Position numbers and translations under genes: made by a program. A stretch of DNA of 64,000 nt from Salvator merianae (lineage: Eukaryota > Chordata > Lepidosauria > Squamata > Teiidae). The notes beneath the pieces are model-generated. The model saw only the letters and a program-made list of their open reading frames with translations. It ran no database searches and was not told the DNA's origin. Location of the stretch: contig QVOM02000116.1 of the NCBI GenBank assembly GCA_003586115.2, positions 39,252,128 through 39,316,127 on the forward strand. The letters run 5' to 3'. This document shows, in pieces, positions 11,655 through 22,475 of this stretch (positions are counted from its first letter, which is position 1; each line of letters opens with the position of its first letter).

Positions 11655-12010
11655 TCATAGGAACACAGGAGGAATCCAGCTGGATTGGGGCCATGGCATC
11701 TAGTCAGCAGCATCCTGTCTCACACAGTGGCCCACCAATTGCTTCTGGGCATTCTCAAGCAGAAGACAAGGGCAAACCCCTCACCTGCTCTCAACTCCTG
11801 CATATAGCTCCCAGAGGAATCCTGCCAGTCTCCCCAAACTGGAGGCATTAACTAGACATCCGTTCTAGTAGCCATTGATACATCTGACCTCCATGAACTT
11901 GTTTAAAACTTTTCTTAGAGCTTTCTAAGCTGATTTCTGTCACCACCTCTTCTGGTAGTAAATTCCATAGACCTATGGCCCTTCAAGGTTGCTTGTTCCA
12001 TAGAGTGAGA
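11655..12010 (-). repeat. CR1-like LINE 3' fragment, copy 1
   Basis: Read on the minus strand it ends in ..GCAATTGGTGGGCCACTGTGTGAGACAGGATGCTG.., the same 3' region found in plus orientation at 25.8 kb. It includes decayed 3' coding and UTR sequence. Its tail points at the CpG island and lies within 60 bp of the island edge, so it bounds the promoter on the upstream side. It is strongly degraded. Confidence 0.65.
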
Positions 12011-12384
12011 CCAAAGTCAAAAAGGAAGTCTCAGTCAATGTCATTACGGTCAGAAACCATCACAGAAAATGGAAAGGCTAGTAAAACACGTGCACACATC
12101 TTCACCTATGCAGTCAGACTTGGACAATCAGACTGGAGATAGCAAGACAAGCCTGTAGGGATTTGTATATCATTTTATTTAAAAAAGTGTGTATAGTGTA
12201 CCTGAGGGCTGTCAGTTTCAAATGAGTCAAGGGATTCCTGGAAGATACCTTGCATCATGGATTCCAAAGCAATAAAGTGCAACAATAACAAAAACAATTG
12301 TCAAAGTAACAGAATAAAAATATTGGAAGTTCATCAGTCAAATGATAACCAACTATTCACTAGCTAGCAAGGAATCTGCCACAC

Positions 12385-13150
12385 ACATTGCAAGTCCAAC
12401 CCTCTTCTGGGCGCAAGCTTCACCGGAAAGCGCTCCAGTAGGACACCAATTTAAATAGGTCTCCTTTGTGGCCCAGACTGGGTTCCATTTTTGCCACCAT
12501 GCAGTGAGGTACAGTCATACCTTGGTACTTCTTGTTAATTGGTTCCGGGAGGCGCAATGTGTACCAAAAACTATGAGTACCAAACAATTTTTTCCCATAA
12601 GGAGTGAAATAAATAAATTTAATGCGTTCCCAAACCGAAGACAATGCATGTTTTTAAGGCAATATGTAAAAAGATAGGGCTGTATATCATTACGTGTGAA
12701 ATAAACCGAAAAATTAATAAATGCCTGTGCAGTACTTAGATTAAATACACAAAATGACCACAGAAACCATGATAAGACCACAAGGGGATGTGCACAGGGC
12801 AAGAGTTACCACGTGACTAACATGTGACACTTTGTTTTGGCTGGAAAGAGTAGCGAGTCATGAGGCAACCTGCACTGACAAGTTCTAGCTTGCACATTAA
12901 GTACCAAACAAACGATGAGTACCAAGACAAAATTTTCAAGCCAAAATGTGTTGAGTACCAAACTCAATGTGTTTCAAGGAAGTGGAGTACCAAGGTACTA
13001 CTGTAGTAGCAAAAAGATCAGTCCAGGGCCTTCTCCAGAAGATGGCTCACTCTACTTCTAGAGCTGTTTCAAGGGCCACAGGGAAATGCTCTTGGCCTGC
13101 AACTTCAGATGACAGGGAACTTTTCTCCCCAGCTCTAAAGATAATGGTGG
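12385..13150. repeat. Dispersed repeat, family B copy 1, split by a mariner-like insert
   Basis: The flanks of the mariner-like element are two halves of one older repeat. 12385-12511 (CAAGTCCAACCCTCTTCTGGG..., CCTTTGTGGCCCAGACTGGGT) and 13004-13150 (CTACTTCTAGAGCTGTTTCAAGGGCCACAGG...GGGAACTTTTCTCCCCA) align in order with 30020-30440. The class of family B is unknown; no coding motifs or terminal repeats were recognised. Confidence 0.55.
12512..13003. mobile_element. Mariner/Tigger-like non-autonomous DNA transposon
   Basis: The ends are CAGTCATACCTTGGTACT and the inverse of CAGTAGTACCTTGGTACT, flanked on both sides by TA (12510-12511 and 13004-13005), the target duplication of the Tc1/mariner superfamily. 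Inside, GAGTACCAAA-type units recur on both strands. The 492-bp element has no transposase frame. Terminal CAGT..ACCT ends are known from pogo/Tigger-related families. It interrupts a family B repeat and is therefore younger than it. Confidence 0.8.
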
Positions 13151-13854
13151 CAGTGACATACTATTCTGTTCCAGGCCTGACTTGCTCGTTTTAGGCTAGG
13201 AACATTCTTCATGCCATGAGTCACAAGCATAAGCTCCATACTTTTTATGTTAGCTCGAGGTGATTAAATACATCCTGTATCAAAGGAGGAGATAAAGAGG
13301 AATAGGAATAGCAGGCTATGAAGGAAGGATATTTCAGATGAATACAATATCACAGTTGTGGCCCAGTGTTTGTTGTGCAGTCATCGCTCAATGCTATATG
13401 TTAAATTTCTTGAATTCTATAAACATTGTTATCCGTGTCCAAAACAAAAACTAGGAAAGAACAATGAGGAGCTCAGTCAATGGAGCAAGTGTCAGTATCC
13501 AAGAATTTCCTTTTATTTTTCTTGTCAACCTGTTTTTTCTCTTTCAGGTTCCATTGATGATATGCTGTCTTCAGAAGTGAGAGGCCAGTCCCTTCCTACT
13601 CTTCACATTCAGGAAGTTGTGAAGTCCATAAGAAAACAGCTCCTGTTTTGAGAAAAATGAAAAATGTTCTCTGTCATCCCTCCATGTTATTCTGCCACAG
13701 ATGTGACCGCTAAATGCTGACATTCCCTTCAATTCACCTCCTCCTCTCTTTTTTTTTCATTATATTCCCTCCTACTCACATTCTCTGCTCCAGCAAATTA
13801 AGTCTCAACTTTTGAACATCCAGTATCCCTCTAGAATTGAAAGGCATTTAAAAC

Positions 13855-14140
13855 ACCGATGACCCTCTGGATGAAAAAATACTTCCCCTAATTGGTCATC
13901 AATTTCATAGTATGCCTCCTGGTTCTAGTTTTGTGTGTGAGAGAAAAGAACACCGGGAATTCTTCTCTAGTCGCCTTTTCTACACCATGCATGATTTTCT
14001 ATACTTCATACTTCAATCAGGTCACCTCTTAAATGCTTTCTTTCAAGGCTGAAGAGGCCCAGACATTGCAGCCTGATTTTGTAAGGAAGTTGTTGCAGTC
14101 TCTTGATCATTCTGGTTGCTCTTTTCTGCACCACCTTTTT
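13855..14140 (-). repeat. CR1-like LINE fragment, copy 2 (RT C-terminus)
   Basis: A minus-strand frame reads QKRATRMIKRLQQLPY..RL..LGLFSLERKHLRGDLIEV, the conserved C-terminal end of CR1-family ORF2. The 3' untranslated part continues left to about 13855. The upstream reverse transcriptase is missing and the join at about 14140 is abrupt. Confidence 0.8.
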
Positions 14141-14484
14141 CATGCAGATTGTATAATTTTTTAGTTGTGATGTACTAATGAAAATATAGATATGCTTTGG
14201 GAGGGTGCCAGTAGCATTGTAGCATGATATTTTATTTTTGTTCCCTTGGTAAAAACCATTCTTGCATATAAGGGCAGCTGGCATGTATTACAGACATTAC
14301 TATTTAGTATTATTAACTTTATCATAAGCAAAAACATTTCCTCAACTTGCTTTTGAAAGTGTGAGAAAATTGTTTCCAACTTCGACTTTCAAAAAATTGT
14401 TTAGACTGCCAGAATGCAAAGTAAAATTCAAAAACCTCACTAACAGGGTGGTTGGCCAGTGATCCAACACTCATTACAATCCAA

Positions 14485-14683
14485 GGCTGCATCCACATGT
14501 TGTAAAAAAAAAAAAAAAAAAAAGCATCCCAAAAGCAGCTTAGAGGTGGTAGCTGACACATGCTAGTGTTCTCATCCCACCTCTAATCCACATTAAAGGC
14601 CAGAAAATACATGGGAATGATAGCTGACACATTCTACCACCTCTAGGTCACTTTTGAGATGCTTTTTTATAATAATGGATGCA
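14485..14683. repeat. MITE with GGCTGCATCC ends, copy 1
   Basis: The left end is GGCTGCATCCACATGTTGT and the right end is the inverse (GGATGCA). The middle contains paired blocks AGCAGCTTAGAGGTGGTAG and CTACCACCTCTAGG with GCATC..TTTTGAGATGC, shared with the 41.7-kb copy. A run of about 20 A (14503-14522) sits near the left end where the other copy has five, suggesting later homopolymer growth. Confidence 0.55.
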
Positions 14684-17600
14684 TATTACAATCTAGAAAC
14701 GGTAGTGCATTTTACTCCATGTATTCTGTAAGGCCTCCTTTTCATGCAGGTTGTATAGAATTTCAGCTTTGGTGTGCTGTGTTTTTCTTGGATGGCTGCA
14801 GTTAGGTGATCTGCTTAAAAGGCACCGGGCTCTTCTGCTCGCTCTTATGTACACAAAACTATATCTCTTACTTGATTTCTTTTAAAATTCAAAAACTGCG
14901 TAGTAACTTCTATTTTTTTGCATTCTTCATACTTAATATTTGTAAAATTAACATCCACAAGGTTTTTTGTAACTTTCCCTAGTGATTAATGAGGAAGTTC
15001 TGTATTCCAAGGGCAACTGCACAGCTGTCCGACTCCAAGAATCAAAATGCTTTCTGGCAAGAGATAAGACCTATAAAACTTGTTCAAATTGGTTACATGA
15101 ATAATAACTAAAGAACTATGACCCTCCAGATGGTCATAGTACGTCAACATCCATCAAGCCCAGATACAATAGCAGAAATGAGTCCAACAAAATCGAAGGA
15201 TTCCACCTAACAGTGGTTGAATATTTTTCTGAATTACAACCAAACTACTGTAGGCTCTATCTGCCTCAACTACAAAATGGAAGCAGTAGCTTCCCAGATT
15301 CATGCAGGGGATGCCACAACCACTGCTGAAAATGATTCTTCTTTATCTCTACTTTTGGAGGCAGAGGCATAATTTCCAATGGTGATTAAGCTGCAGCAAA
15401 ATTGTGCCCTCCAAAGATTGCACTTCAGTTGAAGATCATGCTGGGTAAAGAGGGAATATGACTGCCATAAGGTGCTCTCTGCTACCAGAAGTGGAAATGC
15501 AGTGGCAGAAGGCATATTACCAGCCACTTTGCCCAGTAACTGGAGATGCGACCATGGACAATATTATAGATAATGGATGCTAGTAAGCTATATAAATCAA
15601 AATCTGAAGTAGCCTTATTTCTGTACACCAGAATTAAAACATTAGAGATTGTCCAGGTAATACTTAGTAGTGATTAGTTAAAAACAAGTGAAAATTCTGA
15701 CTGCATCATTTGATCACGCGGGGGAGGAGGGAAATTAAGGGACAATTAGCACAAAAGTTCACTCTGATAAAAATAAACATAGCAGGATTTCACACTGACT
15801 ATTGAGCCCAAATTTGGGCCACCTTCAATGAAGGCTGTCCACATGCTTTGCCCTGGAGGCGCCCAAAAACTGCTTTTCCGAGAAAAAAGTTGCCTCTGAC
15901 GCAGTACAATTGGCACCACATTTTTGTCTCCTAGGCTCCCTTTCTTACTTCATCAGGGACAAAAATGCGTCAGTGATCCTGCTACCTGAACAGTGTCCCC
16001 ACTTTCAGCTAGTATAGCTGAACGAGGAAGGGGAAAGGGGGGGGCGGACAAGGAGAGTGAAACATTTCTGATCTTGAGAGGAAATTATGTAGAATGCTTT
16101 AAACCTCATAGAGGATGACGTCTGGAGGCTGTTGTTAGACAGTAACTGCATGCTAAGCTTATGTAACTGCCCCTATAGATCTTACTAAATCAGGCCAGTT
16201 CTGCTTACACCCTTTGGCTGCTGCTAGCACTTTTGTGAATGACCTGTGCAAGTTACACATTAATGTGGTGATACTGTGTATTACCACAGCCCATTAGTTT
16301 ATAGTAACCATTCATCTTCAGAGCAGAAAAAAATTAAAAATTATTGTTGACATAGGAAGTGAAAGATGATAAAAATACATAGTGGTTTGGTCAGGAACCA
16401 AAAAAACCTGCTGAGTGGTTTCACATCTACAGCTGAACTCAAAACTGCACAGTTTTCAGACACAATTATCATCAAATTATGTATCCGATCTGAATATTGT
16501 ATGATATTTGTTCTATCGCTAGAATGAGTTACACATAGTGCTGTTTTTCAGATAACATGCTACCCCAAATACCCCTTATCACAGAAGGACTTCTATTGAA
16601 TTAAAATTTCTTAAGTTTCACTGGAGTTCGACCAAGGAAGATAGCAAATAAATCTGGTAAAATGAATTAAGAGTGCTATCACATATGCTGGTCTACATAC
16701 TAGTGAAGCAGCTTAAAGCTGCAGTGTTTATAGCTATGGAGACTGCTTCCAACTCATGCCCTAGTGCAGGAAAGTGTTACCTATGGCCTTCCAGTTCTTT
16801 TTCTTGTTGACAGAAGTCTAACAGTATACAGAGTTATAGAACCATATCCACAGCACCATAATGGCCCCATGTGAGCTTTCAGAGGCATGAGAACTGCATG
16901 CTCCCATACCCATCAACAAAAAGTCCCAGCATAAGAGCATGGTCATAGTTTCAGTGGCAGAGCAGGAGAAAGCACCACCTTAGCACTTATCTTTTTTGTA
17001 TCCTTCAGGCCAAATAGCATGCCCCTGTTTTGAAAGGCACACAAAATGGCTGACTCCTGTGGCCATTTTCTATGCTTCGCAAAACAGACCAGAATCATCA
17101 AAGCCAGGAAACGAAAATTCCCCTGGTTTGACAGTTTCATTGCCAAGGATTGGGGGAATGCATGCAAACTAAAGACTTCCTGCTCGACAGGAAGGAATGC
17201 TTGCTTGGAAGAACTCTATCTCCTGAAGCAGCAGCAACTGCTGTTAGGTGTCTCCTGCCATAGTCTCTCCATCTCTAGAGATTCTACCCTCATGTCATTT
17301 TGCAAATAAATGCCTATAGTCAGCTTTTGCTTAATTCAGACTGTTGTATAGGAGTTCAATAGATTGCTTCATTTTTTTCTTTTATATATTTCAAAGGTCA
17401 TATATGCATATTTTAACAGCATTTTTCCTTCATTCCCTATATAATCATCAATAACAAGACATAGGCAACTTCCAGACATGTAATAAAAATAAAAATGTTT
17501 GCCAAACATTGTCGTGCTCTTCTCACTACTGTCCCATACTGATGGCTCAAAAAACCTGTTCTAAGGAACTCTCATGAGGAGCAGCTCTGCTCCCAGATTA

Positions 17601-18480
17601 TCCCTCAGTCCTGGACTTGAAACTCAGTTTGGATGCTTTCTCTTTAAATATAATGAGTTGTGGGACAAGCTGGGAGGCGGTCAATGGGTAAGACTTAGAT
17701 GACTGCCATTGGTTTTTTTTAATTATTACTATTGATTAACTGATCTCCCCTTCCTTCTCCTGAACACAACAGCAGTGCAGAGCACTCTCAGCTACTTTCT
17801 GAACAAGGAACAGGAACTGCCCTAGCAAAAGTGAAAAAAAAAAAGGAAGCACGCTGAGGCAGATGTAGGTTATCAAAAATCAAAATGCAAATGGGGCTGT
17901 TGAAAAGGAGATATTAGCGGTTAATCTGCATATCATGAAGACAAAAGCTCAATTAAGTGAATGATCCAAAAATGGCAGTGTCCACATTTAATAAGAAGCT
18001 TGGGTTGGGAAAAAGGGGAGGAGAATAGTTCTGTATTTTGGAGCAATCAAGAGAATTGGCTGTGAGGAGATTCTGACCAATCAGAGAAGAGTATCTGCAG
18101 TTACGTTTTCAGAGACATAGACAAGGGGTTGGAAGAGAGTCTGGAAGAGAAGGAGGAGAAGGAGTGAAACCTCGAAATTATTAATGTGTGACCCACTATA
18201 ACTATCAGTTTGGACAAATGAAAATATTACTATAAGGATAATAACTGGAATTTCCACATATATCAATATGAAAGAGTGATTTCTGGAGGCACTCATAGTT
18301 TTCCTGTTTTGGTAATGCAACCCAGCTCAAAACGGTTTTATTCTCAGGGGAAAAAAAATGGGAACGAGTCAAGTGCAGTGCCAGTTTTCATGGAGTTTAT
18401 GAGTTACAGCTGGAGGAGTTCTGCTCTAGCTGTTCTAAAAAGCCATTTGTAAGAGCTGTGGAACTTTCTGAAGAGGTATA
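14684..18480. other. Intergenic, no recognisable gene
   Basis: I see no coding exon. A block at 14742-14790 (TTTTCATGCAGGTTGTATAG...TTTGGTGTGCTGTG) resembles 14136-14176, an unclassified local duplication. 15790-16030 and 16690-16960 look like decayed interspersed repeats, but no ends are visible. Confidence 0.4.
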
Positions 18481-18484
18481 TCTC

Positions 18485-18610
18485 CAGCTTCTCCCCAGAG
18501 CTAGACAATGGCAAACCACTTCTGTCAAGAAAATTCATAGAGGTGTCCATGGAGATGCCCATGCAGTCACCCAGGAGTCAGACATGACTCAGTAGTACCC
18601 AGCAACAGCT
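18485..18610 (+). repeat. Bov-B / Sauria-SINE type 3' tail
   Basis: AGCTAGACAATGGCAAACCACTTCTGTCAAGAAAA...GTCACCCAGGAGTCAGACATGACTCAGTAGTACCCAGCAACA matches in order the 3' region shared by Bov-B LINEs and squamate Sauria SINEs (ACTGGCAAACCACC.., GTCGGACACGACT..). There is no tRNA head upstream, so it could be a truncated LINE or SINE. Confidence 0.65.
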
Positions 18611-20710
18611 ACAAAATCTTTAAGCAGCATTAGGAGTTGTGCCATAAGTTACAGATTTGAGTACACATAGGAATTGTTATATCCAAAATGATACATTTAA
18701 TGTACCTAATCTACAGTATATGGCAAAGGTAAATGAAACTAGATGATCTTCCCTATGAATCACCTCATTCACGAGTTTCCCTCAGGGTAAAGAAAGACCT
18801 TTGAATTGCAAAACATAATATTGACAATAATTGAATAGTTGCATAGCTTTAAAGAATAAATTACAATTTAAAGTAATTCAATTACCCAGGTCCAACACTT
18901 CATCTCTTTTAATAAAGTATAACTCTAGTCTTGCTCCCTAGATATTTAAATATTGTCCAGCATGAGTAGTTAAACTGTTACTGTACCACACCAGAGAGTT
19001 AGTAGCATGGGTGTCACATACACTAGTACTCTTAAACTACATTCCCTTTAAGCAATTCTGACAACTGTGACCAGTAGTTTTATAATATGAGGAAGCATCA
19101 CAGAACCACCCCCAAAAAGGTAGACTGTAGAAGCTGTAGAGATTGAGGCAGGATCTGCACTGGAAGGGGGAAACACTGCAGCCATAGCATCTCCCCACCA
19201 CACGTTAAAAAAGCTCTGTGCTTGCAGCACTGTCCTCAACGTGGGAGTGTGCTGTTGTCTTTGATCTAACAGTGGAGGTCTTGAATGCAGGGAACACTGC
19301 CGAGGGGTCCAGGAAGTCACCTCAAGTTGCAAACAGCAATGACAGCAGGGCTACCACTGTAAGGAAAGAGCAGTTTGAAGATCCCTGAGGATTCTTCAAT
19401 CTACTGCCATTTAAGGGTCTATTTAATGACCCTTGTGGCAGCATGGCAAGGGAAGACTACGGCTTCTGTGCAGAGGTTGTGCTCTTTGTCTGCACTGAAT
19501 GCTCAGCAAGGGGTGGTGTCATGCAGACACTGCCCCCTTGTTGCACATTCAAAGCGCCATAATGGCATCGTGGGGATCCTGCCTGCAACACAAAATGCAT
19601 GTAAAGCAGAGAGGAGCCGCATGTAGCATTCAGTGTGCTCCCCTTATCACCAATACATTGCAAATGTTCCAAAATATTCCTGCATTGTTTACGCAGTCTT
19701 CACACAACACTGTTTGTGGAATCTTCACACAACATTCCGTCATGATTCTTCTTGCAGTCTTCACACCACAGGGCGCTTATGTGAGCAATTAGAAGCTCTA
19801 ATTTTAGAGAGACACTAAGTAGCCTTGGAGAAGACAGCTGAGGACCAGCCAGTGGGGGGGGGGGGGGGAGAGACAAAATACCAGAAGCTGCTTTCCCTGC
19901 TCCATACTAGTTCATAGGCTTCGAATGAAACCTGTGCTACACTAACAAATCTTCTTCTGATCAGACCCATTTGCTAGTGCAGGATGGGCTTCAAATTAAG
20001 CCTGCACACCAGCATGTGGTGGCGGAAGGAGCTTCATCCTCCACCCACCCACACCAGCTGCTACCGGGGACAAGTGTAATTTGGATTTGAATTTCATATG
20101 CAACCTGTTACATTAACAGCAGAATCTAAAACTCTATAACTACTAACTAGGTGGTGGTGGGTGCAGAAGGCCTTGACTCCAAGCTGCTGCAAGCTCCAAC
20201 CTGTCTCTGCTGCTCCCCCATCAGAGGCTACATTCCATGATGATTCTTCTTGCAGTACAACATCTCTATGGTCTGGGAGAAGGAGCGGATATGGAGATTT
20301 GCCATGTCTAAACCCTCAGTGTCTGTTGGTTGGTCCCAAATAAAATTAACATGCGCCAGACAGATTAGACAAAACCCGTGTTATGGCTACAGCAGTTATT
20401 TCAGCCATTTTGCGTATTCTGTGCCAAAAACTTTCATGCTGTTGCGTGTTTAAATTGTGGACTTACAAAGAAGGACAACAAGTACAAAAGCTTTCAGGTA
20501 GTTAAAGCAATTAAATTAAAAGGGTTGAACCTCACATGCTCTATTAATCCCATCACACCAAGAACAACAGCATTAGCATCTTAATTGCTCATAGTTACCA
20601 ATAACAGGAGAGAAAAGACAGGAGAGAAAAGATGGCTATCTCTTGTAAATTTAGTTTGAAAAGACAAAAGATGATAAAAGGTATAAGGATCCAAGTGTGA
20701 CCAAGAACTG
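18611..20710. other. Intergenic, repeat-derived in part
   Basis: There is no gene. About 65 bp at 19520-19590 (GCACATTCAAAGCGCCATAATGGCATCG..GGATCCTGCC) matches 24110-24165, marking an unclassified dispersed repeat. A G15 run lies at 19854-19868. Confidence 0.4.
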
Positions 20711-20715
20711 AACCA

Positions 20716-20855
20716 TTGTTTGTTTATTATTTATTATTTATTATTTATTATTTATATTTACATTTATTTATTATTTACATTAACCCTAATCCTGATGCCT
20801 CCCAGAGTGGTTTATACAATAAAATTATATTTCAGAGATTATAAATAAAAGCAAA
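20716..20855 (-). repeat. (ATTT)n tract and LINE/SINE 3' tail
   Basis: TTATTATTTATTATTTATT... is followed by CTGATGCCTCCCAGAGTGGTTTATAC. In reverse this is the 'GTATAAACCACT..GAGG..AAATAAATAATAAA' tail of an old retroposon with an expanded microsatellite. Confidence 0.5.
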
Positions 20856-22037
20856 TTTGCTCCCCATCATTCAAGTGTGGAGCTTGAGGTTGAAGGAGCC
20901 ACCTCTGGCAGCTGATGATGGAGTTTTCCAGCTTTCTCTGTCTCCTCCATTTCTAATAGGAAAGATGATAATGACAGAGAAGATAAAATTAACACTGTTG
21001 CATGACATTAATCAAAGAGAGAAAAGAAACTTAGCTCGACATACTTAAGCCACATCTACACATTCTACCAACAGCAATCTCACCTTTAAATTCCCCCACA
21101 CTGTTCACATTCTGTGCAAGCGTGCAAACGTCTGGTTGATCCAAGAGATGCCTACAGTGCTCTTCCCATATAAATTTCAAGGTACCGTGAAAGGACTTTC
21201 CCTGTATCCTTTCAGCATTTGACCAGCATCTTCAAGAGGGATGAAGGGAGCCCCCATTTTGCACATGGGAATTTCACCCCATGTTCTTTAGCTGGATGCC
21301 AAGGCATCCAACATCTTTGTGGGACACCATGCATCACACCTTTTCTGACACTGGTGGATGTCTCAGTTTCCAGGCACATGATCGGACAGTGGCCAGTCAG
21401 GGGCTGCACCACCACATGATGCAACCAGGTTGCTGTGCTATGAACTCCTAGATGAGTAAACAGCTCAGAAGAAGGTAGAAACACACTCAGAGCACTACAA
21501 AATGAAACATCTTTATTATAGTCTAAATCCAGCAAAAAAATAACAAAGATCCACTGAAATAACAAAGATAGCATGGTTAAGATCACATGAAATAAAACGA
21601 TCAAAAGTTTCTATGACGGTGTCCCTGTATAGTGCCTCATCCTAACTGCTGAGTAACAAAACTTGGCATGGTTATATGCATATGTGATGCAATGCTTTTA
21701 ATCGGCAAGAAGTAGGGCTCCACATAATTCTTAGGAGCAGCTGGGGAATAGGTTGAATCAGGTTATAATGTAAGTTTCCATAAAAACTGAAGCACAAAAG
21801 TGTATGAGTTGTTTTAGTCATTTTTGATCCACAGGGGCATAGATGTTCAGTAATGGAATTTTATTACATTTATCTTCTAAGGCTGCTGAAAGGAGGGTAT
21901 TAAAGCAGGCCTTGGAAAAGCCCAGTGGTAATTGTCATAAACCAGTGTGTCTAAGAATGGTGCATAGCTAGATCTCCAAGGAATGTATTGAAGCTTCTAT
22001 CACAATATGTTGTTGCTGCTGCAGTAGAAGTTTGTCA
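20856..22037. other. Intergenic, nothing recognised
   Basis: There is no coding exon or repeat with visible ends. Open frames on both strands near 21212-21604 show no domain or codon bias. Confidence 0.4.
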
Positions 22038-22475
22038 TCAGCCCTGTCCAGATGGTGAAAATATAGTGCCACTAAGGATTCACTATGGTGGGACTGCACA
22101 TGTATCTTTGGCAACCCCACCATAGCTTCACTATATACCCCCTAAAACATGCAATAGCCTATTGCACAAAAACCCAATGCTGGTGGTAGGTTTTCCCATA
22201 ATAGTGCTATAACTTACCTTCTAGCCAGAACTGCCATCATTGCTCTGGCTACAGTGCACGTGCAGGGGCGAAAAAGGCATCTGTGCACGATTGGTGGTAG
22301 CAATGATGGTGAAATACCGAGATGCGTGCATCACTAAAACACGCACAGACAATGCAAGCCCCTGTGCTGTACAGGCAACAAGCAAGTATTCTGGAGGGTC
22401 TTTTCTCTGGAATGTTGCTTGCTGCCGCAATATTCAGCCGGTGTCTGTAGCTGGCCATATGGATCCATTTGAGTC
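22038..22475. repeat. Dispersed repeat, family C copy 1
   Basis: The segment begins GCCCTGTCCAGATGG and shares ordered blocks with 27233-27690: GGCAACCCCA.CATAGCT.CACTATAT, TGGTGGTAGGTTTTCCCATAATAGTGC, CCATCATTGCT.TGGC, ACGTGCAGGGGCGAAAAAGG and GGTGAAATACC. A shorter relative lies at 39.6 kb. The right end TCAGCCGGTGTCTG.AGCTG..C may be the inverse of the left end, which would make it a DNA transposon. No coding domain is seen. Confidence 0.55.

Noticed and set aside
14136..14790. Similarity between 14136-14176 and 14742-14790 as a target-site duplication around a large insert
   Set aside because: The match is too long and too diverged for a target-site duplication and looks like two copies of an old repeat segment.
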